NCBI RefSeq assembly: GCF_000016985.1
Contig: NC_009633.1
Span: forward strand, 1,488,001-1,552,000
DNA from: Alkaliphilus metalliredigens QYMF
GTDB lineage: Bacteria > Bacillota > Clostridia > Peptostreptococcales > Natronincolaceae
Length of the DNA stretch: 64,000 nucleotides
Direction: 5' to 3'
The notes below the pieces were generated by a model, which ran no database searches, had not been told where the DNA came from, and saw only the letters and a program-made list of their open reading frames with translations. A program made the position numbers and the translations under genes. Each line of letters opens with the position of its first letter. Position 1 is the stretch's first letter. Of the stretch, positions 9,005 through 17,709 are shown piece after piece.

Positions 9005-10075
9005 ATGGCAGAACTTCTTAAGAATCTATATAGCAAAACATTTATAGAAAGTTTTTCTGTATCACTTGAACAAACACTGTCAAAGTTTGATAGAGAATCT
9101 TTTGTGAATGACGTGATGAGTGATGATTGGGACGAAAAAGAGTTAAAACAAAGAATGAAGCATATTGCAGTTGTTCTGAAAACTTATTTACATAATGATT
9201 ACGAGAAAGATATTCAAACAATTATTCTAATAATTAATCAAATAAGGAAAAGTGGATTAAAAGAAGAAAGTATTGAATATATGTTTTTCCCTGAATTTAT
9301 AGAGAGATATGGTCTTGATTATTTTGATATTTCCATCAATGCAATTGAGGAAATCACTCAATTTACAAGCTGTGAATTTGCAATAAGACCATTTATAAAA
9401 AAATATCCTGAAAAGACAATGTCAGTAATGTTGGACTGGTCATATCATAGTAATCACTTAGTTAGACGATTATCAAGTGAGGGGTGTAGACCAAGGCTTC
9501 CTTGGGCAATGGCATTGCCTGATTTTAAATTAAATCCGCAACCTATTTTACCAATTTTAGAGAATTTAAAAAATGATACTTCTGAGTTTGTAAGAAGAAG
9601 CGTAGCAAATAATTTAAATGACATAGCTAAGGATCATCCAAATATAGTTATTGAAATTTCAAAAATGTGGAAGGGTGATAATAAAGAAACTGACTGGATC
9701 GTAAAACACGGCTGCAGGACATTGTTAAAGCAAGCCAATCATGAAGCATTGAAACTATTTGGATTTGAAAATGGAGTGAACTGTAAGATAACAAAGTTTG
9801 AAATTCATTCAGACGCTATAAAAATCGGTGATAATTTGGAGTTTTCATTTGAGCTTATGAATGATACGGATAAAGAACTAAAATTAAGAATTGAGTATGG
9901 CATTTATTATATGAAAGCCAATGGAAAGTGGAACAGAAAACTATTCAAGATAACTGAAAATACATATAAAAACAATGCTACATATACCTTTAAACGCAAA
10001 CAATCATTCCGCAACTTGACAACTAGAAAACATTATTTAGGTGACCATAAAATTGCCTATTCATTTCAGAGCTGA
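9005..10075 (+). CDS. HEAT-repeat DNA alkylation repair-like protein (AlkD family)
   Basis: The 356-residue, helix-rich protein starts MAELLKNLYSKTFIESFSVS and contains the KQRMKHIAVVLKTYL segment and the SSEGCRPRLPWAMALPDFK region typical of AlkC/AlkD-like DNA-alkylation repair proteins (PF08713). The tail NDTDKELKLRIEYGIYYMKA matches the C-terminal beta domain seen in the AlkC branch. Members excise N3- or N7-alkyl purines or bind damaged DNA. ATG 9005 follows AAAGGAG. The family call is firm; glycosylase activity is inferred. Confidence 0.8.
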   Translation: MAELLKNLYSKTFIESFSVSLEQTLSKFDRESFVNDVMSDDWDEKELKQRMKHIAVVLKTYLHNDYEKDIQTIILIINQIRKSGLKEESIEYMFFPEFIERYGLDYFDISINAIEEITQFTSCEFAIRPFIKKYPEKTMSVMLDWSYHSNHLVRRLSSEGCRPRLPWAMALPDFKLNPQPILPILENLKNDTSEFVRRSVANNLNDIAKDHPNIVIEISKMWKGDNKETDWIVKHGCRTLLKQANHEALKLFGFENGVNCKITKFEIHSDAIKIGDNLEFSFELMNDTDKELKLRIEYGIYYMKANGKWNRKLFKITENTYKNNATYTFKRKQSFRNLTTRKHYLGDHKIAYSFQS

Positions 10076-10286
10076 TTTCTTGGGTCTATATTATTGAGTT
10101 GCAAGCTAATTAAGACTTGTATTAATTAGCAAATCGGGGGCACCTAAATTTGAAAGTGTGCTTAGATTTTCAACATCGGTACTAATAGAAGTCGCTTAAA
10201 TTAGTAGAAATAATGCTGCTAGACATTTTACGTGTTTCAATACATAATTTCAAGTATAGAAACATTCAGGAGGACGGAGTAACCAA

Positions 10287-11006
10287 ATGATATCCACTAC
10301 AACGGCAAAAATTATAAATATTTTACCGGATAAATTTGTCACATACATTTCTAAAAAAGTTGTTGATAAATATCTAAAAAAATATGCCAATATAAATATA
10401 GAGGGAAATGAAAACTTAAAGGAAGTAAAAACACCAACTATTTTTATATGTAATCATTTAAGCAATTCTGATGGATTAGTTTTAGACAAGGCTTTAAAAG
10501 AGATTGATCCAACTTTTATAGCAGGTGTAAAGCTGTCAAATAATGCTTTTACAAGTATAGGGGTTAATGTAATAAAGACTACAAATATAAAACCTAATAC
10601 TGCTGATAAAGAGGGTCTTAAGAAAATTATTAAGATTGTTAAGCAAGGGGAAAGCTTATTGATTTTCCCAGAAGGGACTAGAAGTAAAGTTGGTAGCTTG
10701 ATAGAAGCAAAAAAAGGAATTTTTCTTATAGCAAGAATGACGGGGGCCCCTATTGTACCTATTGGATTATATGGGACAGAAAAACTGTTACCTATAAATA
10801 AAGAAGGAGATATGAGTGCTGAAACTTTTAATTATGCAGATGTTTATATCAACATTGGAAAACAATTTGATTTTCCCAAGAGAGCAAAAGAGCAAGATAA
10901 AAAGGAATATGAAGATTTTGCCACAAAATATATAATGAAGAAAATAGCAGAATTATTACCTGAGAATTATAGAGGTGTATATAACCTGGATTCCCGATTT
11001 GTGTAA
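10287..11006 (+). CDS. 1-acyl-sn-glycerol-3-phosphate acyltransferase (PlsC family)
   Basis: The 239-residue protein contains the acyltransferase motifs NHLSNSDG (NHx4D catalytic box), FPEGTRSK (glycerophosphate binding) and APIVPIGLYG. PlsC converts lysophosphatidic acid to phosphatidic acid at the cytoplasmic membrane. The gene is isolated behind AGGAGG, so it may be an accessory paralogue rather than the housekeeping plsC. The C-terminus carries no extra domain. Confidence 0.85.
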   Translation: MISTTTAKIINILPDKFVTYISKKVVDKYLKKYANINIEGNENLKEVKTPTIFICNHLSNSDGLVLDKALKEIDPTFIAGVKLSNNAFTSIGVNVIKTTNIKPNTADKEGLKKIIKIVKQGESLLIFPEGTRSKVGSLIEAKKGIFLIARMTGAPIVPIGLYGTEKLLPINKEGDMSAETFNYADVYINIGKQFDFPKRAKEQDKKEYEDFATKYIMKKIAELLPENYRGVYNLDSRFV

Positions 11007-11398
11007 CGATGATTCTCCAGAGTACTGAAAAAACTAGATTTTACCTCGTTACAAAATGAAAAGTATAATAAGGTAGCTGAAATTAGGAAAATGGTACAGC
11101 CATTGGTATTACAGATGTTTTCAATGAGGCCTTGTTATACATTCGGCAAAATCGCGGGAATGCAGGATATAAATAGGTTAAAAATAGTCTAACTGATCAG
11201 GTTTTTAACATCATTAGGAATCGGGGTACCTAAATTAATATCAAAGGAGCAACAATTATTTAATAATTAACTTAGTAATATTTGGATTATTAAAAAAGTT
11301 GTTAGGGTAGGTCGTTGGAGTTGAATAGGCAACTATACATAACATTGCATCTTAGCAAGGTATTCCTTTTTTGGATAGCCAAGGAAGTATTCCTAATA
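11007..11398. other. Gene-free stretch with decayed coding-like sequence
   Basis: Around 11040-11195 two frames give coding-like pieces (SLQNEKYNKVAEIRKM, then GTAIGITDVFNEALLYIRQN in a shifted frame), suggesting a degraded gene. A short sequence AATCGGGGTACCTAAATT at 11219 resembles AATCGGGGGCACCTAAATT at 10131. I cannot assign either. The stretch leads into the folded GC-rich element. Confidence 0.35.
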
Positions 11399-11512
11399 GG
11401 TCAAGCTCACCACGTCCCACCATCTAAGCCCGTCAGGACAGTCGGCACATTAGCCCTTGCCAGGGCATGAGCGCCTCCTTCTAAGGTGCTGGGACGCCGC
11501 AGATGAGAGACC
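11399..11512 (+). ncRNA. GC-rich folded element, candidate structured RNA
   Basis: This block is much richer in GC than its surroundings and folds as a closed multibranch structure. GGTC 11399-11402 pairs with GACC 11509-11512, CTCA 11406-11409 with TGAG 11504-11507, and CGTCCCA 11413-11419 with TGGGACG 11490-11496. Inside are GCC/GGC (11428/11444), GCCCT-TGCC-AGGGC (11453-11466) and GCGCCT/AGGTGC (11471/11484). Strand is uncertain. The layout suggests a conserved RNA; HEARO/omega-type RNAs linked to IS605-like elements are one possibility, but no IscB-like gene is present. Confidence 0.55.
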
Positions 11513-11583
11513 GTTATCTGACATCATAAGAATTAGCCTGTTCATATTTACGTGATATATTTAAAAATCAGGAGGTTATAAGA

Positions 11584-12024
11584 ATGAAAAAAATATGTAG
11601 TTTATTAATGATTGTAGTTGTGATAGTTATACTTTCAGGTTGTGAAAGAAAAAATGTAACTGAAAAAGAGTATTACGGAGAATGGATGGCAAGTGATACG
11701 ACGTATTATATGCCGATTTCTGCAATGAGCGATGACGAATATAAAAGCAAATATTTTGGTGAAATTGCATGGTTTTCAGAACATGAAGCAAGCTTTGTTG
11801 GAGAATCTATAGAAAATCCTATATATAGGGAAGAAGTTATAAATAATGAAGATTTTTTTGAAAGCTACAGACTAGAACTAACAGATTTAGGGATTGAAGA
11901 AAGTAATGTAAAAATAATTGGGATTGAAAATTGGACTAACCCAGGATCAACTCTAATTATGAAGGATAAGGATACTTTAATAACACTATGGGATGGTGTG
12001 TTTTTTGAGTTAAAACGTAAATAG
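11584..12024 (+). CDS. Small lipoprotein of unknown function
   Basis: ATG 11584 follows AGGAGG. The 146-residue product has a classical lipoprotein signal (KKICSLLMIVVVIVILSGC; the lipobox LSGC puts the lipidated cysteine at about residue 20). The mature part is acidic, with YYGEWMASDTTYYMPISAMS and a C-terminal DTLITLWDGVFFELKR, a lipocalin-like beta pattern. It is probably anchored on the outer face of the membrane. Family not recognised. It lies directly downstream of the folded element. Confidence 0.75.
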   Translation: MKKICSLLMIVVVIVILSGCERKNVTEKEYYGEWMASDTTYYMPISAMSDDEYKSKYFGEIAWFSEHEASFVGESIENPIYREEVINNEDFFESYRLELTDLGIEESNVKIIGIENWTNPGSTLIMKDKDTLITLWDGVFFELKRK

Positions 12025-12134
12025 CATGCTAATCATAATGTCATCCAAGATAGAGAACAAGACAATAGCTTGGAAACGGATGAAGAAGCTGCTGAAGATG
12101 TTAAATGTCGAATTGTACTAGAGGAGAGAATGAA

Positions 12135-12983
12135 ATGAAGTTAATCCTAAAAGTTGGTAAGACTTTAATCGTAGTGACCCTTTTAATTTTATTAATTAAG
12201 TTTTCTATAGATACAATCCTTTTGGAAAATGAGCCTTTAATTTCACAAGTACATGATAGCGAAATGACGGATAATGAAAGTACAGGGTTAAAAGATGAAA
12301 ATATAGAATTAGAAAATAGAAAAGAAGAAGATAAAAATGAAGATGCAAATATAGATACTAATTATATTGACAACGAGTTGAATCATATCAGTAGTACGAT
12401 TAACTTTACCCCAATTTTCACAAATGAGGACCTACCCCAAGAGATCATTAGTAAAATCAAAGGTGTATCTTGGCGAAAAGAAGCCCCTGTAGGATTAGAA
12501 GATCTGTCCTATTTAAGGGTTACTTACTGGGATTTTCATGAACAAGAACAAACAGGAGAGCTCATCATTCATAGAAAGCTTGCAGAAGAGGTAATTGAGA
12601 TATTTGAAGAATTGTATGAGGCTAGGTTTCCCATTGCTAAAATGAGGTTAATTGATGAATATGATGCAGATGATGACCTATCTATGGAAGACAACAATAC
12701 ATATGCTTTTTCTTTTAGAGTAATTGAAGGAACCCAGCGGATATCAAAACATGGATACGGTTTAGCCATTGATATAAACCCGATTCAGAATCCATATATT
12801 AAAGGCGACACAATTGTACCATTACAAGGGGGGGATTACGTTAATAGACTGGATGTTAGAAAAGGTATGATAACAAAAGGGGATGCATGTTATCATGCCT
12901 TTATGAGCAGAGGGTGGACATGGGGTGGTGAGTGGAATTCACTCAAGGATTATCATCATTTTCAGAAAGAGATAGATTTATAA
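12135..12983 (+). CDS. M15-family D-alanyl-D-alanine carboxypeptidase-like protein, membrane anchored
   Basis: ATG 12135 is 8 bases after GAGGAG. An N-terminal helix (LILKVGKTLIVVTLLILLIK) anchors the protein; an acidic linker of about 60 residues follows. The peptidase part has the M15 zinc motifs: SKHGYGLAIDINPIQNPY (H and D ligands) and WGGEWNSLKDYHHFQ (E base and H ligand). This is the VanY/peptidase M15C arrangement acting on peptidoglycan stem peptides outside the membrane. Substrate could equally be an L,D- or endopeptide bond. Confidence 0.82.
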   Translation: MKLILKVGKTLIVVTLLILLIKFSIDTILLENEPLISQVHDSEMTDNESTGLKDENIELENRKEEDKNEDANIDTNYIDNELNHISSTINFTPIFTNEDLPQEIISKIKGVSWRKEAPVGLEDLSYLRVTYWDFHEQEQTGELIIHRKLAEEVIEIFEELYEARFPIAKMRLIDEYDADDDLSMEDNNTYAFSFRVIEGTQRISKHGYGLAIDINPIQNPYIKGDTIVPLQGGDYVNRLDVRKGMITKGDACYHAFMSRGWTWGGEWNSLKDYHHFQKEIDL

Positions 12984-13024
12984 TGGAGGGTATATTATAA
13001 AAAAATCATGCAAAAATAATAAGA

Positions 13025-13040
13025 TGTAACAATTGTCACA
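13025..13040. promoter_or_regulatory. Dyad TGTAACAATTGTCACA, candidate HcpR/CRP-FNR-type site
   Basis: The two half sites TGTRAC and GTYACA are symmetric around AATT with two mismatches. The dyad lies about 90 bases before the DUF438 gene and just upstream of a plausible -35 TTGATA (13051) and -10 TATAGA (13074) with a 17-base spacer. HcpR-family regulators of hcp genes in Clostridia use similar dyads; the assignment here is by analogy. Confidence 0.5.
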
Positions 13041-13111
13041 GAATATATAATTGATAAGTGTTATCATTATAAATATAGAAAATAATTAAGAAAAGAAGGG
13101 ATGATTACGTT

Positions 13112-14878
13112 ATGAAAAAAGATATCAAATACATTACCATAGATGGTCGCGGTGAGCATGAAACCTTTAGAGATTGTATCACAAAAGCAATCCAAGACTT
13201 GAAACCAAATGAAGGGATACATATCATTAAGGATTTTGAACCTTTTCCCATGTACAAGATGATGGAATATAAGGGTTTTGAAAGATACGTAGAAAAAGTA
13301 AGCGATGAAGAATTTCATGTCTATTTCTCCCCAAAGACTGAACTTGAAAAAATCAAAATGGGAGAGCATCTAGAATTTGACGAGAAGAAGATTGAAAAGA
13401 TAATGATGATTAAACGGAGTTACCTAAATGGAGAGATTTCTCTAGAAGAGGCTAAAATAAAGATGCAGGCATCATTTGATCAGGTGACTGCACAGGAATT
13501 TGCCATTTGTGAACAGTATCTTCAAAAATACGGCATATCAGATGATGTACTTGCAGAGCGAATGGAGGAAATAATAGAAATTTTTGATGGGGTTCTTGTA
13601 ACCACCAAATTGAATTTACCGTCGGGGCATCCTATTCGAACCTACTTAGATGAGGTGGATGCCATTCGTAGGATTCTTGGTGAAATGAGGGAAATGAGTA
13701 AGAAAAAATTCATCAAAAATCAATGGGCACAATACTATGATCAGTTAGGTGAGATCAATATCCATTTTGCCAGAAAACAAAACCAATTATTCACCGCACT
13801 GGAAAAGAAAGGCTTCGATAAGCCTTCTAAAGTAATGTGGACACTAGATAATAATATCAGAGATATGATTAAAAAAGCCAAAGAGTATTTAGAAACTGAT
13901 CAGGATAATGCGTTTTTAGAGATTCAGGATGAAGTGATTGAAATGGTAGAAGACATGATGGTAAAAGAAGAAGAAATCCTCTTTCCAACTACCATGGATC
14001 TTTTGACCGATGAGGATTTTATCGAGATGAGAAAGGGAGACGATGAAATAGGCTATTGTTTAATCGACTCCCCACTACCCTATGGAAAAAAAGAGAATAA
14101 AGACACGGACACTTCTTCCAATAATGAGCTACTGAAGGATCTAGCAAATGTGCTCCAAAAACATGGTATGCTGACAAAGGCATCCAATGATGAAGTACTT
14201 GATGTTAGCCAAGGGAAGCTGACCCTAGAACAGATTAATCTCCTATTTAAACATTTGCAGGTAGATCTATCCTTTGTAGATGAAAATGAAATTGTGAAGT
14301 TTTACAGCGATACAAAGCATAGGGTATTCCCCAGAAGTGCTGGCGTGATCGGAAGAGAAGTACAAAACTGTCATCCAAGGGAAAGTGTCCACACCGTGGA
14401 AGAGATCATCAGAGCATTTAGGGCAGGAGAACATGATGAAGCGGAATTTTGGTTGGAAATGGGTGGGAAGTTTATCTACATCATTTACAATGCAGTAAGA
14501 GATGAAGACGGAAACTTTAAAGGCGTATTGGAAATGATGCAGGACGTCACAAAAATCAGAAGTCTAACTGGAAGTCAGAGACTACTATCCTGGGGTGATA
14601 AAGAAGAAGAACCTAAAAGTAAAGTGACTGAGCATACTGGAATAGAAAATGAGTATGGAATTACAAAAGAAACAATTATCGGGGACTTAGTTAAGGAATA
14701 CCCATTTATCAAAGAATTCCTATTTAATCTATCTCCTAAGTTTAGTAAATTACAGAATCCAATTGTATTTAAAACCATGTCATCCATAGCCACAGTGGAA
14801 ATGATCAGTGAAAAAGGCGGATTTGAAGTTCAAGATTTGATCGATAGGATCGTAAAAGAGATTCAAAGTAGAAAGTAA
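13112..14878 (+). CDS. DUF438 protein with DUF2249-like, hemerythrin-like, PAS and DUF1858-like regions
   Basis: The 588-residue cytoplasmic protein is modular. Residues 1-75 look like DUF2249 (KPNEGIHIIKDFEPFPMY). Residues about 85-160 match DUF438 (FDEKKIEKIMMIKRSYLNGE). Residues about 165-300 are hemerythrin-like with HPIRTYLDEVD and a metal-type EEEILFP near the end. Residues about 385-490 form a PAS domain (VIGREVQNCHPRESVHTVEE), and the C-terminus is DUF1858-like. Such proteins are linked to oxygen or NO sensing. The position before hcp and behind an FNR-type dyad supports a nitrosative-stress role; that role is inferred. Confidence 0.85.
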   Translation: MKKDIKYITIDGRGEHETFRDCITKAIQDLKPNEGIHIIKDFEPFPMYKMMEYKGFERYVEKVSDEEFHVYFSPKTELEKIKMGEHLEFDEKKIEKIMMIKRSYLNGEISLEEAKIKMQASFDQVTAQEFAICEQYLQKYGISDDVLAERMEEIIEIFDGVLVTTKLNLPSGHPIRTYLDEVDAIRRILGEMREMSKKKFIKNQWAQYYDQLGEINIHFARKQNQLFTALEKKGFDKPSKVMWTLDNNIRDMIKKAKEYLETDQDNAFLEIQDEVIEMVEDMMVKEEEILFPTTMDLLTDEDFIEMRKGDDEIGYCLIDSPLPYGKKENKDTDTSSNNELLKDLANVLQKHGMLTKASNDEVLDVSQGKLTLEQINLLFKHLQVDLSFVDENEIVKFYSDTKHRVFPRSAGVIGREVQNCHPRESVHTVEEIIRAFRAGEHDEAEFWLEMGGKFIYIIYNAVRDEDGNFKGVLEMMQDVTKIRSLTGSQRLLSWGDKEEEPKSKVTEHTGIENEYGITKETIIGDLVKEYPFIKEFLFNLSPKFSKLQNPIVFKTMSSIATVEMISEKGGFEVQDLIDRIVKEIQSRK

Positions 14879-14917
14879 AGGAATAAACAAGTTAGACACT
14901 AGATTAATTTTGAATAC

Positions 14918-14954
14918 AAAGCCTAAGCCCTGAGAACGCGCTTAGGCTTTTCTC
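14918..14954 (+). terminator. Rho-independent terminator after the DUF438 gene
   Basis: AAAGCCTAAG (14918-14927) pairs perfectly with CTTAGGCTTT (14941-14950), followed by TCTCTATTT. It separates the DUF438 gene from hcp, so hcp probably has its own promoter or depends on read-through. Confidence 0.8.
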
Positions 14955-15126
14955 TATTTAAGCACTTGAAATTTTAAAAAAAGAGAAGTTGAAAATTCAG
15001 TGGATATGAGTCGATGGGATCGCATCAGAGTAATCTAAGTCAAATTTGATTAATAGGATTGTACAGTGGGTAAAGAGGATAATGTAGGTGGAAAAAATAT
15101 CTAATATGATAAAAGGAGAGATGAAC

Positions 15127-16785
15127 TTGGAAAATTTAATGTTTTGTTATCAATGCGAACAGACCATGGGCGGAAAAGCCTGTACTAAGAATGGTGTCTG
15201 TGGAAAAACACCGGAAATAGCAAATTTACAAGATTTACTGATATATCAATTGAAAGGGATCGCCTGTTATGCAAAGCCTTTGATGGAAATGGAACAATCA
15301 TTAGATGAGGAAATCATAAAATTTGTAGAAGATTCACTTTTTACAACCCTAACAAATGTGAATTTTGACCTTGAGACCCATATGAAGCTATTAAAGGAGT
15401 CACAAAAAATAAAGGAAACATTAAGAGAACAAGCACCTAAAGGACAGTATCCTGATGCTGCTACATATAATCTTAGTATTACTAAGGAAGAGATGTTAAA
15501 GGATGCTGTCGTCGCAGGTATTATGTATGACAAAGACCTTGATGAAAATATCCGTTCCTTGAGATCGACAATACTATTTGGTTTAAAAGGGGTAAGTGCC
15601 TATGGTCATCAAGCAAGGTTTATTAACTATCAAAGTGATAAAGTAAATGAATTTTACTTTTTAGGACTAGAAGCCACCACAAATGATCAGTTAACTGTAG
15701 AAGACTTGATCGGATTCACAATGAAAACAGGAGAGATGAGTGTAGAAGCAATGAGGGTATTGGATGAAGCCAACACCACAACCTATACAAATCCAGCTCC
15801 TCAAAAAGTAAATGTGAATACCAAAAAAGGGCCTTTTATCATTATATCTGGCCATGATCTAAGGGATTTAGAAATGCTGCTTCAACAGACAGAGGGAAAA
15901 GGTGTGAACATTTATACCCATGGAGAAATGATCCCAGCCCATGGATATCCATCTTTGAACAAATATAAGCATTTAGTAGGAAACTTTGGCTCTGCTTGGC
16001 AAAATCAACAGAAGGAGTTTGATGGTGTACCAGGATGTATACTCATGACCACCAACTGTTTGATGAGACCAAGGGCAAGCTACAAGGATAGATTATTCAC
16101 CACTAATGTTGTGGGCTTTGATGGCGTTAAGAAAATTGACGTAAAAGAAGATGGAACCAAGGACTTTAGTGAAATTATCAACAAAGCATTAGAACTAGGC
16201 GGTTTTGAAGAAGACCAAGAAGTAAAAGAAATTTTAGTGGGTTTTGGACATCATGCAACATTATCCCATGCAGGAACCATTGTCAATGCAGTCAAAGAAG
16301 GAGCAATCAAACATTTCTTCTTGATAGGTGGCTGTGATGGTGCAAAACCAGGAAGAAACTATTATACAGAATTTGCAGAAAAAGTGCCTAAGGATTGTGT
16401 GATTCTGACATTAGCCTGTGGTAAGTATCGATTTAATAAGCTGGATTTTGGAACGGTAGCAGGCTTACCGAGACTATTAGATGTTGGTCAATGTAATGAT
16501 GCCTATTCAGCAGTTCAAATTGCCGCAGCCCTAGCTGATGCCTTTGAAACAGACATAAATTCACTACCACTTACCATTGTGCTTTCATGGTATGAACAAA
16601 AGGCAGTTGCGGATTTACTGGCATTATTATCTCTAGGAATAAAAGGAATGTACTTAGGACCAAGCCTACCAGCCTTTATATCTCCTAATGTGCTACAATA
16701 TTTAGTAGACAACTTTGATATTAAACCAATAAGCAATGTAGATGAAGATTTAAGCAATGCACTTGGAGATGTAGAATACGCATAA
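15127..16785 (+). CDS. hcp: Hydroxylamine reductase / hybrid cluster protein
   Basis: The protein begins MENLMFCYQCEQTMGGKACT; C7-x2-C10-x8-C19-x5-C25 forms the N-terminal [4Fe-4S] site of class I Hcp. The hybrid-cluster region is present downstream (GHDLRDLEMLLQQTEGKG, THGEMIPAHGYP, NCLMRP, GGCDGAKPGRNYYTEFA, LACGKYRFN, GQCNDAYSA). TTG 15127 is preferred because AAGGAG (15113-15118) is 8 bases upstream; ATG 15121 is too close and GTG 15088 gives a non-conserved extension. Hcp reduces nitric oxide or hydroxylamine in the cytoplasm of anaerobes. Length (552) is typical. Confidence 0.95.
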   Translation: MENLMFCYQCEQTMGGKACTKNGVCGKTPEIANLQDLLIYQLKGIACYAKPLMEMEQSLDEEIIKFVEDSLFTTLTNVNFDLETHMKLLKESQKIKETLREQAPKGQYPDAATYNLSITKEEMLKDAVVAGIMYDKDLDENIRSLRSTILFGLKGVSAYGHQARFINYQSDKVNEFYFLGLEATTNDQLTVEDLIGFTMKTGEMSVEAMRVLDEANTTTYTNPAPQKVNVNTKKGPFIIISGHDLRDLEMLLQQTEGKGVNIYTHGEMIPAHGYPSLNKYKHLVGNFGSAWQNQQKEFDGVPGCILMTTNCLMRPRASYKDRLFTTNVVGFDGVKKIDVKEDGTKDFSEIINKALELGGFEEDQEVKEILVGFGHHATLSHAGTIVNAVKEGAIKHFFLIGGCDGAKPGRNYYTEFAEKVPKDCVILTLACGKYRFNKLDFGTVAGLPRLLDVGQCNDAYSAVQIAAALADAFETDINSLPLTIVLSWYEQKAVADLLALLSLGIKGMYLGPSLPAFISPNVLQYLVDNFDIKPISNVDEDLSNALGDVEYA

Positions 16786-16850
16786 TTAATTCTTTGGACA
16801 AATGAAAACGCTTTCAATATCCACAATATGAATTATTAATGAAGAAAAGA

Positions 16851-16885
16851 TGAACCTCCCTTATTTGTAGGGGGTTCATTTTTAT
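16851..16885 (+). terminator. Rho-independent terminator of hcp
   Basis: TGAACCTCCC (16851-16860) pairs with GGGGGTTCA (16870-16878) and is followed by a run of T. Confidence 0.85.
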
Positions 16886-17032
16886 GCTAAAGAAATCATG
16901 TTTACTTATTATTAGGTGAGGGTAAATTATAAATAGGATTAGTCGTGATTTGCAGTACAAAGAATGTGTCCTAACTACAAGCATAGCGTTGGACGGTTGA
17001 ATAAATAATAAAAAAAGAAGGGAGCAATCGAT

Positions 17033-17482
17033 ATGAAAATTTTAGTTTGTACTGATGGGTCGCAAGAAAGTGTAAAAGCTGTAGAAGAGGCATCTAAAAT
17101 CGCTGATGGTTGTCAAGTTGATGAGGTCTCTATCATTCACGTTTATGATAAGAATTTCGCTGGACCCTATTGGAGTGAATTTCAGAATGTTACCCAGGAG
17201 GATTTAGATAGATTCAATAAGGAAGTTGAGCAGTCCAAAGAAAAAGCCAAAAATACTTTGTTGGAAGCTGAAAAAATCTTCCAAGCAAAGAACATAAAGG
17301 TGAATACCATTCTAAAGAAAGGGAATCCTGCTGAAACCATCGTTGAGGTCGCTACAGAGGAAGGATTTGATATGGTTGTCCTAGGCAGAAGAGGGTTGAG
17401 TGGCTTGAAAAAAGTATTCCTAGGTAGTGTAAGTAATGCTGTATTACAGGAAATTGATACTACGGTGCTTATCGTGAAATAG
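17033..17482 (+). CDS. Universal stress protein (UspA family)
   Basis: The 149-residue single Usp domain starts MKILVCTDGSQESVKAVEEA and ends with the ATP-binding signature GRRGLSGLKKVFLGSVSNAV (G-2x-G-9x-G-S/T type), so it is of the nucleotide-binding class. ATG 17033 follows AAGGGAG. It is a cytoplasmic stress protein and is monocistronic: terminators lie on both sides. Proximity to hcp suggests, but does not prove, shared stress control. Confidence 0.9.
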   Translation: MKILVCTDGSQESVKAVEEASKIADGCQVDEVSIIHVYDKNFAGPYWSEFQNVTQEDLDRFNKEVEQSKEKAKNTLLEAEKIFQAKNIKVNTILKKGNPAETIVEVATEEGFDMVVLGRRGLSGLKKVFLGSVSNAVLQEIDTTVLIVK

Positions 17483-17553
17483 TGAGTCCAAATGCAGATG
17501 AAGATTTAGAGAATCCACTTAAGCAAGTGAATAAGCATAAAATTATTATGATA

Positions 17554-17591
17554 AGCTGCACATCGATATAATTGTTGTGTGGCTATTTTTA
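17554..17591 (+). terminator. Rho-independent terminator of the Usp gene
   Basis: AGCTGCACA (17554-17562) pairs with TGTGTGGCT (17576-17584), including two G-T pairs, followed by ATTTTT. Confidence 0.65.
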
Positions 17592-17709
17592 TGTAATAAA
17601 AAAAAACTAAGAAAATATAACCAAAAATGACATGAAATGACTTTATAGGTTTTGTATACTATATGAAGGGTATAAAATTAAAATAGAATAAAATTTTGGA
17701 GGGTGTCCT

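Noticed and set aside
10131-11242. Short shared sequence AATCGGGG-ACCTAAATT at 10131 and 11219 as an attachment-site pair bounding plsC
   Set aside because: Only about 18 bases match, with a length difference, and there is no integrase or element structure between the two copies.
11399-11512. Integron attC site as an explanation for the GC-rich dyad
   Set aside because: The expected outer core sites (RYYYAAC and GTTRRRY) were not found at the ends, and there is no integrase or cassette array.
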